NCBI GenBank assembly: GCA_021775555.1
Contig: JAJFHP010000040.1
Coordinates: 1-64,000 of the forward strand
Direction of reading: 5' to 3'
DNA length: 64,000 bases
From: Hyphomicrobiales bacterium
GTDB taxonomy: Bacteria; Pseudomonadota; Alphaproteobacteria; Rhizobiales; Methyloligellaceae
Shown: positions 7,479-19,261 of the stretch, one piece after another
Numbering within the stretch: the first letter of the stretch is position 1
Layout of the letters: each line of letters starts with the position of its first letter
The notes under the pieces: generated by a model
Told to the model about the DNA's origin: nothing
Databases searched by the model: none
Seen by the model: only the letters and a program-made list of their open reading frames with translations
Program-made: the position numbers and the translations under genes

Positions 7479-8882
7479 TTACTGCATCAGCACGATAAAG
7501 TCGCTGCCCTTGGGCGTGGTTTCCCTGGAGATACCATCATTGGTGATTGCAAGCGACGAACCCGGGTTGAGCATCTCGGAAATGCGTTTGCGGACGTCTT
7601 TGGGAATCTCGACACGGGCGAGAGCTTCTTCTGCGGTTGAAGGCAATGGCGCCTTCTCGGTCAGAACGATTTCACTTTGCTGCTTTTTCTTCCTATTCCC
7701 ACGACGGCTATATGAACGCTTGTTTCCAGAACCCCGTGTCAGGGTCACCGACAACCAGCGCGTCTGGTCGTCGCCACGTTCGAAATGCATTGCCGTAAAC
7801 ATATGAGAACCCAGCGGTCTCGCGTCATCTTTGATCACAACCGGAACATCGAAGACTGGGTTAAAATTCTGACGCACATAGAGATGGCCGTTCAATGGCT
7901 TGCCTCTGCCTGAGACTTCGTAAAGCTTGTCCATCAATTCATCTGACTTGATGCCGTTTTTAGCCAGGCCGTAGGTTGCCTGAAAGCGGCGAATGGCCTG
8001 TGACGTGTCGGGACCCATATAACCATCCTCGTCACCGGCTCCGAAGGATAATTCGTTCAGCATTTTCTGCATTTCAACGAACTGATTTCGGCCGGTACGG
8101 CGCGTGATCAGAATGCGAACGGGTTTTTCCGAGCGCAGTTTGCCCTCGAACTCGATACCTGCAAGTTTTGCAATCCTGCTCGCCTCCGCTTCATAAAACT
8201 CTTCTTGTGTCATAGGGGACGGCTGGAACAGCGTGTCATGCACGACCTCGACCGGGGCTATGTTATCCTCGTTCGCCACCACCACATGTCCGCCCTTCAG
8301 AGTGACCTGGAACAGCTGTTTGGCGAAGGAAGGGGGCAAGCGGATACATCCATGGGACGCAGGACGGTTTGGCACAGAATTGGACGCGTGAAGTGCAATG
8401 CCGGACCAGGTGAGCCGTTGCATGAAGGGCATTGGCGCGCCGCGATAGATATTTGAAAAATGCCGAGGTTTTCTCTCGAGAATGGAGAACACGCCGGAGG
8501 GTGTTGAGTAACCCGGCTTGCCGGATGACACCTTCGATGTGGTCAGAATCTTGTCACCCTTGTAGACCGTCATCTGCTGCTTGGGCAGTGACACGATGAT
8601 ATGCACCGGATCCTTGTTTTCTTCTTTCGTGAACCATGCGGGCGGCCCTACGGGTTTTTTGGGTGCCTTGCGCCGGCGCACATAACGGCGGTGGCGCTTC
8701 TTCTTGATATGGTAGGCAATTTGAAACTCGCCGGAAGCCACTGACTGCGAAGCACGCTGTGCACCAGCTGGTGCAGATCCTGCGGTAGTCAATATCAGGG
8801 CTAGAGCAACCCCTGCAGACATACAGGACGCCCGCCTGATTACATGCGTGGCGGCATCGGTCCTGAAAAGCGTTTGCGGCAT
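7479..8882 (-). CDS. L,D-transpeptidase with peptidoglycan-binding domain
   Basis: Predicted periplasmic YkuD-family enzyme that makes 3-3 cross-links in peptidoglycan or attaches proteins to it. The ATG at 8882 has GGGAGGG upstream and gives 467 residues. Order of parts: signal peptide (to about 42), a very basic linker (KKKRHRRYVRRRK, about 60-75), the catalytic domain (about 92-205) with HASNS and the active-site motif SHGCIRL (Cys about 179), and a peptidoglycan-binding domain (about 275-335, GYMGPDTSQAIRRFQ). The C-terminal tail is again basic and then acidic. The basic linkers probably touch the wall or the outer membrane. A single gene with its own upstream region. Confidence 0.9.
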   Translation of the reverse strand: MPQTLFRTDAATHVIRRASCMSAGVALALILTTAGSAPAGAQRASQSVASGEFQIAYHIKKKRHRRYVRRRKAPKKPVGPPAWFTKEENKDPVHIIVSLPKQQMTVYKGDKILTTSKVSSGKPGYSTPSGVFSILERKPRHFSNIYRGAPMPFMQRLTWSGIALHASNSVPNRPASHGCIRLPPSFAKQLFQVTLKGGHVVVANEDNIAPVEVVHDTLFQPSPMTQEEFYEAEASRIAKLAGIEFEGKLRSEKPVRILITRRTGRNQFVEMQKMLNELSFGAGDEDGYMGPDTSQAIRRFQATYGLAKNGIKSDELMDKLYEVSGRGKPLNGHLYVRQNFNPVFDVPVVIKDDARPLGSHMFTAMHFERGDDQTRWLSVTLTRGSGNKRSYSRRGNRKKKQQSEIVLTEKAPLPSTAEEALARVEIPKDVRKRISEMLNPGSSLAITNDGISRETTPKGSDFIVLMQ

Positions 8883-9007
8883 TGTCACCCTCCCAAATCT
8901 CGTCTAACTGCTCGCAGCGTAAAATGTAATGAAAAGCACCTTGATATCAAGTCAATCCTGCTTGATCTGCATATGAGACTGTCTCGTAACATATAGCAGC
9001 CCCGAAT

Positions 9008-9985
9008 TCACCGCGCCCTGGGATGAGCTTCATCGTAAATATTCAGCAATCGGGCAGTGTCCACCTCGGTATAAATCTGGGTGGTGGAAAGGCTCGAATG
9101 ACCCAGAAGTTCCTGGATTTCGCGTAAATCCGCACCATGACCCAGCAGATGCGTGGCAAAGGAGTGACGCAATGCATGGGGCGTTGCAGTTTCAGGCAGG
9201 CCCATCGCGCCGCGCAGCCGTTCCATGACAAGCTGAATGATGCGAGGGGAAAGGCGCTTGCCTTTCACGCCGACGAACAGTGGGCCATCGGGCGACAGGC
9301 TGTAGGGACACAAGTCCAGATAGCGCTTTATGGCTTTGCTCGCGACCGGCAATACAGGAACGACACGTTCCTTGTTGCCCTTACCGGTAATCCGCAGCAC
9401 ATCGCGGCGTCCAGTTGGTGCTTCATCAAGATTGAGCCCCAAGGCTTCTGAGATGCGCAGCCCCGAGCCATAGAGCAGGGTCAGCACAGCGCTGTCGCGC
9501 GCGAGCACCCATTCAGGCGAATTCACATGCGCCCCCGCACTGGCGTCATCAGAAATGGATAGTGCCGCTTCGACACCAATTGGCTTGGGCACTCCATGCG
9601 GGAGCTTGGGGGTCTGAACGGCTGTCACAGCGTCGTTTTTCAAAATCCCCCGGCGATCCAGAAACCGGAAGAACATGCGCAGCGCAGACAATGTGCGCGC
9701 CAGCGACCGGCTGGAGACACCATCATTGCGGCGCGCAGCGAGAAAAGAGCGGAAGTCGCGGGGGGTGAGCTTCTTCAAAACCTTCAGCGAGGCCGGTCCA
9801 CCATGATGGCGAGCAAGAAAACCGAGAAAATATTTGAGGTCGCGGGTGTAGGCCTCGCGGGTTTTATCTGCCAGTTGCCGCTCAGAAGCGAGATAGACAA
9901 GCCACGCCTCTACCGCACGGGCAAGATCACCCTTGGCGATAAAGTCTGTAGGGGCAGAGGTCATGCCCTTACTTTGACCCTCCAT
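9008..9985 (-). CDS. xerC: Tyrosine recombinase XerC
   Basis: Site-specific recombinase that resolves chromosome dimers at dif together with XerD. The 325-residue protein has the N-terminal SAM-like DNA-binding domain (EAYTRDLKYFLGFL) and the catalytic domain with Arg in GSGLRISEALGL, Lys in the GKGNKERVVP hairpin, HALRHSFATHLL (His and Arg), LGHSSL (His) and the nucleophile Tyr in TTQIYTEV. The SRSLARTLSALRMFFRFLDRRG segment layout and neighbourhood fit XerC rather than XerD. An alternative start at 9964 cannot be excluded. The talC gene lies three bases upstream, so both are in one operon. Confidence 0.88.
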   Translation of the reverse strand: MEGQSKGMTSAPTDFIAKGDLARAVEAWLVYLASERQLADKTREAYTRDLKYFLGFLARHHGGPASLKVLKKLTPRDFRSFLAARRNDGVSSRSLARTLSALRMFFRFLDRRGILKNDAVTAVQTPKLPHGVPKPIGVEAALSISDDASAGAHVNSPEWVLARDSAVLTLLYGSGLRISEALGLNLDEAPTGRRDVLRITGKGNKERVVPVLPVASKAIKRYLDLCPYSLSPDGPLFVGVKGKRLSPRIIQLVMERLRGAMGLPETATPHALRHSFATHLLGHGADLREIQELLGHSSLSTTQIYTEVDTARLLNIYDEAHPRAR

Positions 9986-9988
9986 GCG

Positions 9989-10645
9989 TTAAAGAATCGT
10001 CTGGCCGGTTTTTTCCCAGTCCGCGAGGAACGCGGCCAATCCTTTGTCGGTCAGTGGATGCTGGCTCAGTCCTCGCAGAACGTCTGGCGGCACGGTCGCC
10101 ACATCGGAACCGGCAATCGCCACCTGTTTCACATGTTCGTCGCTGCGGATGGAGGCAGAGAGGATTTGCGTCGATAGCGCATCGTAATTGTCATAGATGG
10201 TGCGGATATCACGGATCAATTGCACGCCATCTTCACCGATATCGTCCAGGCGGCCGATGAAGGGTGAAATGAAGGTGGCCCCGGCCTTGGCCGCGAGCAG
10301 CGCCTGGTTGGCGGAAAAGCACAAAGTCACATTGACCATGGTACCGCCCTGGGTGAGCGCCTTGCAGGCTTTCAGCCCATCCCAGGTGAGCGGCACCTTG
10401 ATGGTCACATTGCTGGCGATCTGCGCCAGCTTCTTGCCCTCGTCGACCATGGCGCCAGCTTCTGTCGCTGTCACTTCCGCGCTCACCGGGCCATCGACAA
10501 TGGTGCAAATCTCTTTCACCACTTCGACAAAGTCACGGCCCGACTTGGCGACGAGGGACGGATTGGTGGTGACGCCATCCACAAGGCCGGTCTCGGCCAG
10601 GTCGCGGATTTCGTCCGTATCTGCTGTATCGACAAAAAATTTCAT
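9989..10645 (-). CDS. tal: Transaldolase (small TalC/MipB type)
   Basis: Cytosolic enzyme of the non-oxidative pentose phosphate pathway that moves a dihydroxyacetone unit from sedoheptulose 7-phosphate to glyceraldehyde 3-phosphate. The 218 residues are typical of the short subfamily shared with fructose-6-phosphate aldolase. DTADTDEI and the GVTTNPSL strand are diagnostic, and the Schiff-base lysine lies in NVTIKVPLT. The ending [14 protein letters not shown] is standard. Sequence alone does not separate transaldolase from fructose-6-phosphate aldolase; in alphaproteobacteria transaldolase is the usual activity. It leads the operon with xerC, and priA diverges from it. Confidence 0.9.
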   Translation of the reverse strand: MKFFVDTADTDEIRDLAETGLVDGVTTNPSLVAKSGRDFVEVVKEICTIVDGPVSAEVTATEAGAMVDEGKKLAQIASNVTIKVPLTWDGLKACKALTQGGTMVNVTLCFSANQALLAAKAGATFISPFIGRLDDIGEDGVQLIRDIRTIYDNYDALSTQILSASIRSDEHVKQVAIAGSDVATVPPDVLRGLSQHPLTDKGLAAFLADWEKTGQTIL

Positions 10646-10740
10646 GGCTGCTGGTCAACTCCTGATGCACTTGCTCGCTTATAGCCTGCCCGGGGTTACT
10701 ATAGGAGCCTGATTCTTCCGCTTCCCTTAACGAGGACGCC

Positions 10741-12909
10741 TTGGCTTTAGACGATACCGTGCCGGTCCTGCTACCCTTGGCGCTCGAGGCCCCTTACGAC
10801 TATCTCGCGCCGCCAGGTATAACACTCGCCCCAGGAGACTTTGTAACCGTTCCGCTGGGAACGCGCGAGCGCATAGGCGTCGTCTGGCCGGGCGCGGGAG
10901 GAAGCGTCGACGCGGCCAAGCTGCGCCCCGTCATGGACAGGCTGGATGTGCCGCCACTTCCAGTTGAATCCCTCAAGCTTGTCATGTGGGTGACAAATTA
11001 CACTCTCAGCTCCCCCGGCATGGTTCTGCGCATGATGATGAGCGCGAAAGAGGCCTTTTCGCCGCCAAAACCACGGCTGGGGCACCGGCTGACGGGTGCT
11101 GAACCAACACGTCTGACCCCGGCGCGCGCACAGGTGCTGGAGGTGGCTGCCAATGGCCTGTTATGGGCCAAGCGCGACCTGATGGAGGAGGCCGGCGTCG
11201 GCGTCAGCGTCATCAACGCTCTGGTGGATGCAGGCACGCTTTCCGTTGAGCCCATGCCCCCTGCCAAGCAACCCGTGCCGGACCCGGACTTCTCAAAGCC
11301 GGACTTGACGGATGATCAGGCCAAAGCGGCCGGGACACTCGCCGAGAGTGTGAGCGAAGGCGGGTTCAGGGTCACCTTGCTGGATGGCGTGACGGGTTCC
11401 GGCAAGACACCGGTCTATTTCGAGGCCGTTGCGGCAGCCCTCAATGCAGGCAAGCAGGCGCTCATCCTGTTGCCCGAGATTGCGCTCACACGCCAGTTCG
11501 TCCAGGCGTTTGAGGCACGCTTTGGCTGCACGCCGGTCGAGTGGCATTCAGACATCACGCCGCGCCAGCGCGGTAACAGCTGGCTCAGCACCGCCAGAGG
11601 AGAGGCCCGCGTCGTGGTTGGGGCGCGCTCGGCGCTCTTTCTCCCCTTCCCGGACCTTGGCCTCATTGTCGTCGATGAAGAGCATGACGCCTCCTACAAG
11701 CAGGAGGAGCGCGTGAGCTACCACGCCCGCGACATCGCGGTGGTGCGCGGGTCTATCGGCAAATGCCCCGTGATCCTTTCGTCCGCCACGCCGAGCGTGG
11801 AGAGCCATGTCAACGTGATGCAGGAGCGTTATGGCCATGTGCAGCTGCCTAAGCGCTTCACCGGCGTGTCGCTGCCGGACATCAAGGCCATCGATTTGCG
11901 CAAATCTCCGCCCGAGAAGGGGATGTGGCTGTCGCCTGTGCTTGTTAGCGCAGTTGAGGACACACTGAACAACAAACAACAGGCATTGCTGTTCCTCAAC
12001 CGCCGGGGCTACGCGCCCCTGACGCTTTGCCGGGCCTGCGGGTTTCGTTTCGAGTGCCCCCAATGCGCCGCATGGCTGGTCGAGCACAGGTTTCGCGGCC
12101 GCCTGCAATGCCACCATTGCGGCTTCACTTCGAAAGCCCCTGATGCCTGCCCGAGTTGCGGTGCGGAAGATGCTCTCATTCCCTGTGGTCCCGGCGTGGA
12201 GCGCATCGCCGAGGAAGTGAAACAGCGCTTTCCAGATGCGCGCAGCGTTATTTTATCCTCGGACCTGGCGCCAAACTTGAAAGCGCTGCGTGAGGTGCTG
12301 GACTCAATCGCGCAAGGAAAGGCCGACATCATTATCGGCACGCAACTTGTGGCCAAGGGGCACCATTTCCCGCAGCTCGCCATGGTCGGCGTGGTTGATG
12401 GCGACCTCGGCCTCGGCCAGGGCGATCCGCGTGCGAGTGAGCGCACATACCAGTTGCTCTCCCAGGTCACGGGCCGGGCGGGGCGTGAGCAAATCACCGG
12501 GTCGGGCTATATCCAGACCCATATTCCCGAACATCCCGTCATCAAGGCGCTCGTCTCGGGGGACCGTGATGCATTTCTGGCCCAGGAAATTGCCGCGCGC
12601 GAAGGCGCGGGCTATCCACCTTTTGGCCGTCTCGCAGCCCTCATCGTCTCGGCGTCCTCTATTCCCCAGGCGATGGACTATGCCCGCAACTTTGCCAAAT
12701 TTGCACCCAAGGCGGAAAAAATCCGCGTACTGGGTCCAGCCGAAGCACCGCTATCGGTTATTCGCGGGCGCTATCGCGTGCGGCTGCTGCTCAAGGCGGC
12801 GAAGGAAGCGGACATTCAGGCTTACCTGCGGCAATGGCTGTCCGCAGCCCCGTCACCCAAAGGCAGCGTCCGTCTCATGATCGATATCGATCCGTATAAT
12901 TTCATGTAA
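10741..12909 (+). CDS. priA: Primosomal protein N' (replication restart helicase PriA)
   Basis: Superfamily 2 3'-5' DNA helicase that reloads the replisome at stalled forks. The 722 residues show the N-terminal fork-binding domain (PLALEAPYDY...VTVPLGTRERIGVVW), Walker A GVTGSGKTPVYFEA, Walker B VDEEHDASYKQ, SATPS motif III, and a zinc-binding insertion with eight cysteines (CRACG, CPQC, CHHCG, CPSCG). Late motifs include GTQLVAKGHHFP and QVTGRAGR. The start is TTG at 10741 with GAGG about ten bases upstream; no ATG nearby fits. It is divergent from talC. Confidence 0.95.
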   Translation: MALDDTVPVLLPLALEAPYDYLAPPGITLAPGDFVTVPLGTRERIGVVWPGAGGSVDAAKLRPVMDRLDVPPLPVESLKLVMWVTNYTLSSPGMVLRMMMSAKEAFSPPKPRLGHRLTGAEPTRLTPARAQVLEVAANGLLWAKRDLMEEAGVGVSVINALVDAGTLSVEPMPPAKQPVPDPDFSKPDLTDDQAKAAGTLAESVSEGGFRVTLLDGVTGSGKTPVYFEAVAAALNAGKQALILLPEIALTRQFVQAFEARFGCTPVEWHSDITPRQRGNSWLSTARGEARVVVGARSALFLPFPDLGLIVVDEEHDASYKQEERVSYHARDIAVVRGSIGKCPVILSSATPSVESHVNVMQERYGHVQLPKRFTGVSLPDIKAIDLRKSPPEKGMWLSPVLVSAVEDTLNNKQQALLFLNRRGYAPLTLCRACGFRFECPQCAAWLVEHRFRGRLQCHHCGFTSKAPDACPSCGAEDALIPCGPGVERIAEEVKQRFPDARSVILSSDLAPNLKALREVLDSIAQGKADIIIGTQLVAKGHHFPQLAMVGVVDGDLGLGQGDPRASERTYQLLSQVTGRAGREQITGSGYIQTHIPEHPVIKALVSGDRDAFLAQEIAAREGAGYPPFGRLAALIVSASSIPQAMDYARNFAKFAPKAEKIRVLGPAEAPLSVIRGRYRVRLLLKAAKEADIQAYLRQWLSAAPSPKGSVRLMIDIDPYNFM

Positions 12910-12947
12910 AGAGATGCCTCACAGCCGATCATGGAGATAAATGCGCC

Positions 12948-13634
12948 ATGCCTTTTAAAATCGGACTTCTTCTGTTCCCCAACATCACTCAGCTCGATCT
13001 CACCGGGCCGTATGAGGTGTTCATCAAGTTTCCCGAAGCCAATGTGCGATTGGTCTGGAAGACCCTTGATCCGGTTACAGCGGGTGGAGGAATGCAGATT
13101 ATTCCCGACACGACCTTTGACAATTGCCCCCAGCTTGATCTCGTCTGCGTACCAGGTGGTGCGGGGATGAATCCGCTTCTGAATGACGCGGAGACACTCA
13201 GCTTCCTGAAAAAACAGGCCAAAGACGCCCGATATGTAACGTCCGTGTGCACAGGCGCACTCGTATTGGGAGCAGCAGGCCTCCTCAAGGGCAAACATGC
13301 AACGACCCACTGGATGTCACATGAAATGCTGAGTGATCTCGGGGCAATTCCGGTTCACCAACGCTACGTGATAGATGGCAATGTCGTAACTGGAGGGGGT
13401 GTAACCGCCGGCATTGATTTCGCATTGGCAGTTGCCGCTGATCTCCATGGAGAGGAAATTGCCCGCTCCATACAACTCGGCATTGAATATGACCCGGCCC
13501 CGCCCTTTGCCTCAGGATCACCTGCAAATGCCGACCCTGCTCTCATCGAGAAAACCCGCACAGCATCCCGGGCCCGGCAGCAGGAACGCAAGGCAGCCGT
13601 CGCGATGGCAGCTGAAAAGCTGTCCGGGAGCTAG
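12948..13634 (+). CDS. DJ-1/PfpI family protein, isonitrile hydratase-like
   Basis: Cytosolic glutamine amidotransferase-like protein of 228 residues. SVCTGALVLGAAGLLKG holds the nucleophilic Cys at the elbow, followed by HATTHW as in cyclohexyl isocyanide hydratases of this family. The N-terminus (IGLLLFPNITQLDLTGP) is also the one typical of that group, which contains the N-terminal part of AraC-type activators too; here there is no DNA-binding domain. Hydration of isonitriles is the best-known activity, but the true substrate is unknown. It lies five bases upstream of a DMT transporter gene and is likely co-transcribed with it. Confidence 0.8.
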   Translation: MPFKIGLLLFPNITQLDLTGPYEVFIKFPEANVRLVWKTLDPVTAGGGMQIIPDTTFDNCPQLDLVCVPGGAGMNPLLNDAETLSFLKKQAKDARYVTSVCTGALVLGAAGLLKGKHATTHWMSHEMLSDLGAIPVHQRYVIDGNVVTGGGVTAGIDFALAVAADLHGEEIARSIQLGIEYDPAPPFASGSPANADPALIEKTRTASRARQQERKAAVAMAAEKLSGS

Positions 13635-13639
13635 AATCC

Positions 13640-14551
13640 ATGACCAAAACACATCCCGGCCTCGCGGATTACGCGTGGCTGATTCTGCTGGCCGCGATAT
13701 GGGGAAGCAGCTTCATGGTCATCAAGGTCGCGGTCGACACCGTGCCTGCGGCAACCATGACACTTGCCCGTGTGATGATAGCCGCGCTGGTCCTTCTGGT
13801 GGTGGCGCGGCACGCGGGCCAGAACTTGCCACGATCCCCACGCGTATGGGGTCTTGTCTGCCTGGCGGCACTTTTCGGCAATGCCCTGCCCTTTACTCTC
13901 ATTGGCTGGGGAGAGGAAAAAATCGACAGCGGTCTTGCGGCTATTTTGATGGGTGTCATGCCGCTCACAACAATTTTGCTGGCTCACCTCATGACCAGCG
14001 ACGAAAAACTCACACTCAGCAAAATTGCCGGTGTCATTCTTGGTCTTGCCGGACTGGTAATATTAATCGGTCCACAAAAGCTGACGCACCTCGGAGAAGA
14101 CACGTTGCGCCAACTGGCTGTGGCCTCTGCCGCAGCCTGCTATGGAGCAAATGCGGTTATTTCCAAATCTCTAGTAGGCCAGCCTAGGCGCGCTTTGACC
14201 GCCGCATTGATGCTGGTATCAACAGCCATGGTCCTGCCGGTAAGCTTGTGGTTCGACCGGATATGGGCCCTTGAGGTGAGCAGAATTTCCGTGCTGGCCA
14301 TCATCCTGCTCGGCCTGCTGCATACCGCTTACGGGACGCTCCTGATGTTCAAGGTTATCGACCGCCAGGGTGCGTCATTCTTTTCCCAGATCAACTTCCT
14401 CGTGCCGGTCTTCGGGCTTTTTTGGGGCATGCTCATTCTTGCCGAGCGGCCACCCGCGAATGGGTATGTCGCGCTCGCGGTCATTTTGCTCGGTGTTGCC
14501 GTTGCGCGCGGCGGTCAGCGAAAAGCCTCATCTGAAGAAAAGAAAAATTGA
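13640..14551 (+). CDS. EamA/DMT superfamily transporter
   Basis: Inner-membrane protein of 303 residues with ten predicted transmembrane helices in two EamA repeats. The first repeat begins WLILLAAIWGSSFMVIKVAV, a standard opening for this family, and the second starts near LRQLAVASAAACYGANAV. A glutamate-containing loop (GWGEEKID) between helices and the C-terminal VFGLFWGML...AERPP are family features. It probably exports a small metabolite or amino acid derivative. Its translational neighbour, the isonitrile hydratase-like gene, may make or remove the substrate, which is inference from proximity. Confidence 0.85.
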   Translation: MTKTHPGLADYAWLILLAAIWGSSFMVIKVAVDTVPAATMTLARVMIAALVLLVVARHAGQNLPRSPRVWGLVCLAALFGNALPFTLIGWGEEKIDSGLAAILMGVMPLTTILLAHLMTSDEKLTLSKIAGVILGLAGLVILIGPQKLTHLGEDTLRQLAVASAAACYGANAVISKSLVGQPRRALTAALMLVSTAMVLPVSLWFDRIWALEVSRISVLAIILLGLLHTAYGTLLMFKVIDRQGASFFSQINFLVPVFGLFWGMLILAERPPANGYVALAVILLGVAVARGGQRKASSEEKKN

Positions 14552-14777
14552 CCTCGGACATGGCCCGGGAATACCACTTGCCTTGCCCCCCGGATTCAAG
14601 AGCATGCGAAAAAATTCTTGCAGAAACATGGTTCAACTTCTGTTGCCAGCCCGCAGGGCCTATGCTAGATCAAGCGCGGCTTTGGGGGGCGAGGTATGCT
14701 TCTCTTGGGGACAGCGCGAAACATGTAGATTTTGCGCCATGAACGCGGGCAAAAATCCGGTAATGAGAGCGTAACAG

Positions 14778-15338
14778 GTGGCAGGCGAAGATCCCATCAT
14801 TGCTGGCATGGCGGGCCGCTATGCACTCGCATTGTTCGAACTCGCGCAGGAGTCCAAAAAACTCAAGGGCGTCGAAACAGATTTGAAGAGATTCGCCGGG
14901 CTGCTCGAGGGCAGCAGTGACCTTCAGCGCCTTGTCCGCTCACCCGTATTTTCCTCCGATGAACAACAACGCGCCGTTACCGCGATTGCCAAAAAAGCGA
15001 AAATTTCCGGCATTACGGCCAATTTCCTGCAGCTGATTGCGCAGAACCGGCGCCTTTTCGCTGTTGGCGACATGATCCGCGCTTTTCATGCCCTTGCCGC
15101 CAGGCATCGCGGCGAGGTTTCAGCGGAAGTGACATCCGCCAACCAGCTTTCTCCCGATCAGACAAAAGCGCTCACAGCATCGCTGAAGTCTGTAACCGGC
15201 AAGGACGTACAACTCACATCCCATGTCGATCCCGCACTACTGGGCGGGCTGGTGGTCAAGGTCGGCTCCCGCATGATCGACACATCGCTCAAAACCAAAC
15301 TCGATAATCTTCAATATGCTATGAAAGAGGTCGGCTGA
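14778..15338 (+). CDS. atpH: F1F0 ATP synthase subunit delta
   Basis: Peripheral stalk subunit that links F1 to F0. Length 186 residues, starting GTG at 14778. The N-terminal helical bundle ([14 protein letters not shown]) and the C-terminal strand region ([23 protein letters not shown]) are classic. The stop codon TGA overlaps the ATG of atpA by one base, so the two are translationally coupled. It opens the F1-only operon atpHAGDC typical of alphaproteobacteria, in which the F0 genes lie elsewhere. The 226 bases before it should contain the operon promoter, but I could not identify one with confidence. Confidence 0.95.
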   Translation: MAGEDPIIAGMAGRYALALFELAQESKKLKGVETDLKRFAGLLEGSSDLQRLVRSPVFSSDEQQRAVTAIAKKAKISGITANFLQLIAQNRRLFAVGDMIRAFHALAARHRGEVSAEVTSANQLSPDQTKALTASLKSVTGKDVQLTSHVDPALLGGLVVKVGSRMIDTSLKTKLDNLQYAMKEVG

Positions 15339-16870
15339 TGGATATCCGCGCCGCAGAAATTTCTTCAATCCTGAAGGACCAGATCAAGAATTTCGGCAAA
15401 GAGGCACAAGTCTCCGAGATTGGACAGGTCCTGTCGGTCGGCGATGGTATCGCCCGCGTTTACGGACTGGACAATGTTCAGGCCGGTGAGATGGTTGAAT
15501 TCCCCGGCGGCATCGCCGGCATGGCGCTCAACCTTGAAGTCGACAATGTTGGTATCGTGATTTTCGGCGATGACCGTGACATCAAGGAAGGCGACACCGT
15601 CAAGCGGACGGGCGCTATCGTGGAAGTGCCGGTCGGCAAGGAGTTGCTGGGACGCGTTGTTGACGGTCTTGGCAACCCGATCGACGGCAAGGGACCAATC
15701 AAGGCCAAGAAAAAGTCCCGCGTGGACGTAAAAGCGCCGGGCATTCTGCCGCGTAAATCCGTGCATGAGCCGATGCAGACGGGCCTCAAGGCCATCGATG
15801 CGTTGATTCCGGTTGGGCGCGGCCAGCGCGAGCTGATTATTGGTGATCGCCAGACCGGCAAGACGGCCGTGATTTTGGATGCCATCCTGAACCAGAAATC
15901 GATCAACACCAGCAAGGACGAGAGCAAGAAGCTCTATTGCGTCTATGTGGCTGTTGGCCAGAAGCGTTCAACCGTTGCCCAGTTCGTCAAGACGCTGGAA
16001 GAAAACGGTGCCATGGAATATTCCATCGTCGTCGCGGCAACTGCTTCCGAACCCGCCCCAATGCAGTTCCTGGCACCCTACGCCGGCTGCGCCATGGGCG
16101 AGTTCTTCCGCGATAATGGCATGCACGCGCTGATCGCTTACGATGATCTGTCGAAGCAGGCAGTTGCCTACCGGCAGATGTCCTTGTTGCTGCGTCGCCC
16201 TCCTGGACGCGAAGCCTATCCCGGTGACGTGTTCTATCTCCATTCCCGGCTGCTGGAACGCTCGGCAAAACTGAACGAGGATCATGGCTCCGGTTCACTT
16301 ACCGCTTTGCCGGTGGTGGAAACCCAGGCCAACGACGTGTCGGCCTATATCCCGACCAACGTGATTTCGATTACAGATGGACAGATCTTCCTGGAAACGG
16401 ATTTATTCTACCAGGGCATCCGCCCCGCGGTGAATGTGGGCCTGTCGGTTTCACGCGTGGGCTCCGCTGCACAGTTGAAAGCCATGAAGCAGGTTGCGGG
16501 CGCCATTAAGGGCGAGCTCGCCCAGTATCGCGAGATGGCAGCCTTTGCGCAGTTCGGCTCTGATCTCGATGCCTCCACCCAGCGCATGTTGAACCGCGGC
16601 GCACGGCTGACCGAACTCCTCAAACAACCGCAATTCTCGCCCATGACGGTCGATGAGCAGGTTGCGTCCATTTATGCGGGCACGCACGGTTACCTTGATG
16701 AGATTCCCGTCTCCGCCGTTGGCAAGTTTGAAGAAGAGCTGCTGCGGCATCTGAAGGACAAGCATGCCGGCGTCATGGACACCATTCGCGAGAGTGGAGA
16801 GCTTGATGACAAGTCTGAAGAGAAGTTGAAGAAGGCGCTCGACGCTTTCTCCAAGGCCTTCACGGCGTAA
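15338..16870 (+). CDS. atpA: F1F0 ATP synthase subunit alpha
   Basis: Non-catalytic nucleotide-binding subunit of the F1 hexamer, 510 residues. It opens with the usual [16 protein letters not shown], has the P-loop GDRQTGKTA near residue 169, and the conserved arginine-containing [13 protein letters not shown] that reaches into the catalytic site. The length and the ending AFSKAFTA are standard. Coupled to atpH by a one-base overlap. Confidence 0.97.
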   Translation: MDIRAAEISSILKDQIKNFGKEAQVSEIGQVLSVGDGIARVYGLDNVQAGEMVEFPGGIAGMALNLEVDNVGIVIFGDDRDIKEGDTVKRTGAIVEVPVGKELLGRVVDGLGNPIDGKGPIKAKKKSRVDVKAPGILPRKSVHEPMQTGLKAIDALIPVGRGQRELIIGDRQTGKTAVILDAILNQKSINTSKDESKKLYCVYVAVGQKRSTVAQFVKTLEENGAMEYSIVVAATASEPAPMQFLAPYAGCAMGEFFRDNGMHALIAYDDLSKQAVAYRQMSLLLRRPPGREAYPGDVFYLHSRLLERSAKLNEDHGSGSLTALPVVETQANDVSAYIPTNVISITDGQIFLETDLFYQGIRPAVNVGLSVSRVGSAAQLKAMKQVAGAIKGELAQYREMAAFAQFGSDLDASTQRMLNRGARLTELLKQPQFSPMTVDEQVASIYAGTHGYLDEIPVSAVGKFEEELLRHLKDKHAGVMDTIRESGELDDKSEEKLKKALDAFSKAFTA

Positions 16871-16897
16871 CGAAACAAACGGCCAGGATCAGGCACC

Positions 16898-17785
16898 ATG
16901 CCTTCACTCAAGGACCTTCGCAACAGGATCGCCAGCGTCAAGGCGACCCAGAAGATCACCAAGGCCATGCAGATGGTGGCCGCCGCCAAGCTGCGCCGTG
17001 CGCAGGAAGCGGCCGAAGCCGCGCGCCCCTATGCGGAGCGTATGGACAAGGTACTCGCCAATCTGGGTGAGCGTGTGAACGCACAGGAAGGGGCCTCCCC
17101 GCTGCTCGTGGGCACCGGCTCGGACAAAGTGCATTTGCTGGTGGTGGCAACGGCTGAACGCGGCCTGTGCGGCGGGTTCAACTCGAATATCGCCCGGTTG
17201 GCGCGCACCCATGCCAAAAGGCTGCTCGACCAGGGCAAGATGGTGAAAATCCTGTGCGTAGGGCGCAAGGGGCGTGACGCGCTCAGACGAGATCTCTCGT
17301 CCAATATAATTGATCTCATTGATATGAAGGCTGTGAAGACGCTTGGTTTTGAAGACGCAGACAAGATCGGCGCGCGCGTTCTGGAGATGCTCGACAATGG
17401 CGAGTTTGATATCTGCACGCTCTTTTTCTCCGAATTCAAGTCGATCCTGACGCAGGAACCAACAGCGCTGCAACTGATCCCTGTGAACCTGCCAGAGGCC
17501 AGCGAAAGTGATACCGGGCAAGGTTCGCTGGCGGGCTATGAATATGAGCCCGACGAGGATGAAATTCTGGCCGAGCTGCTGCCGCGCAACATCTCCACGC
17601 AAATCTATCGCGGGCTGCTGGAGAATGCGGCAAGCGAACAAGGCGCGCGCATGACGGCCATGGACAATGCGACCCGCAATGCGGGCGATATGATCGACGA
17701 TCTGACGCTGCTCTACAACCGCTCGCGTCAGGCGCAGATTACCAAGGAACTGATTGAAATCGTTTCAGGCGCGGAAGCGCTGTAA
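16898..17785 (+). CDS. atpG: F1F0 ATP synthase subunit gamma
   Basis: Central rotor shaft of F1, 295 residues. N-terminal helix [22 protein letters not shown] and the C-terminal helix ([15 protein letters not shown] ... [19 protein letters not shown]) form the coiled coil inside the hexamer and are both intact. A middle segment ([15 protein letters not shown]) is also conserved. It lies 27 bases after atpA. Confidence 0.97.
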   Translation: MPSLKDLRNRIASVKATQKITKAMQMVAAAKLRRAQEAAEAARPYAERMDKVLANLGERVNAQEGASPLLVGTGSDKVHLLVVATAERGLCGGFNSNIARLARTHAKRLLDQGKMVKILCVGRKGRDALRRDLSSNIIDLIDMKAVKTLGFEDADKIGARVLEMLDNGEFDICTLFFSEFKSILTQEPTALQLIPVNLPEASESDTGQGSLAGYEYEPDEDEILAELLPRNISTQIYRGLLENAASEQGARMTAMDNATRNAGDMIDDLTLLYNRSRQAQITKELIEIVSGAEAL

Positions 17786-17804
17786 TAGAGTTTTGACGAC
17801 GTGA

Positions 17805-19244
<1,440 letters not shown>

Positions 19245-19261
19245 CGGGTTAAAGGACAACC

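Noticed and set aside
13414-14187. 257-residue open frame on the plus strand
   Set aside because: It overlaps the isonitrile hydratase-like gene and the DMT transporter gene in another frame; both of those are clear family members.
14552-14777. Promoter of the ATP synthase operon
   Set aside because: Candidate -35 and -10 boxes could be picked, but none with acceptable spacing and without several equal alternatives.
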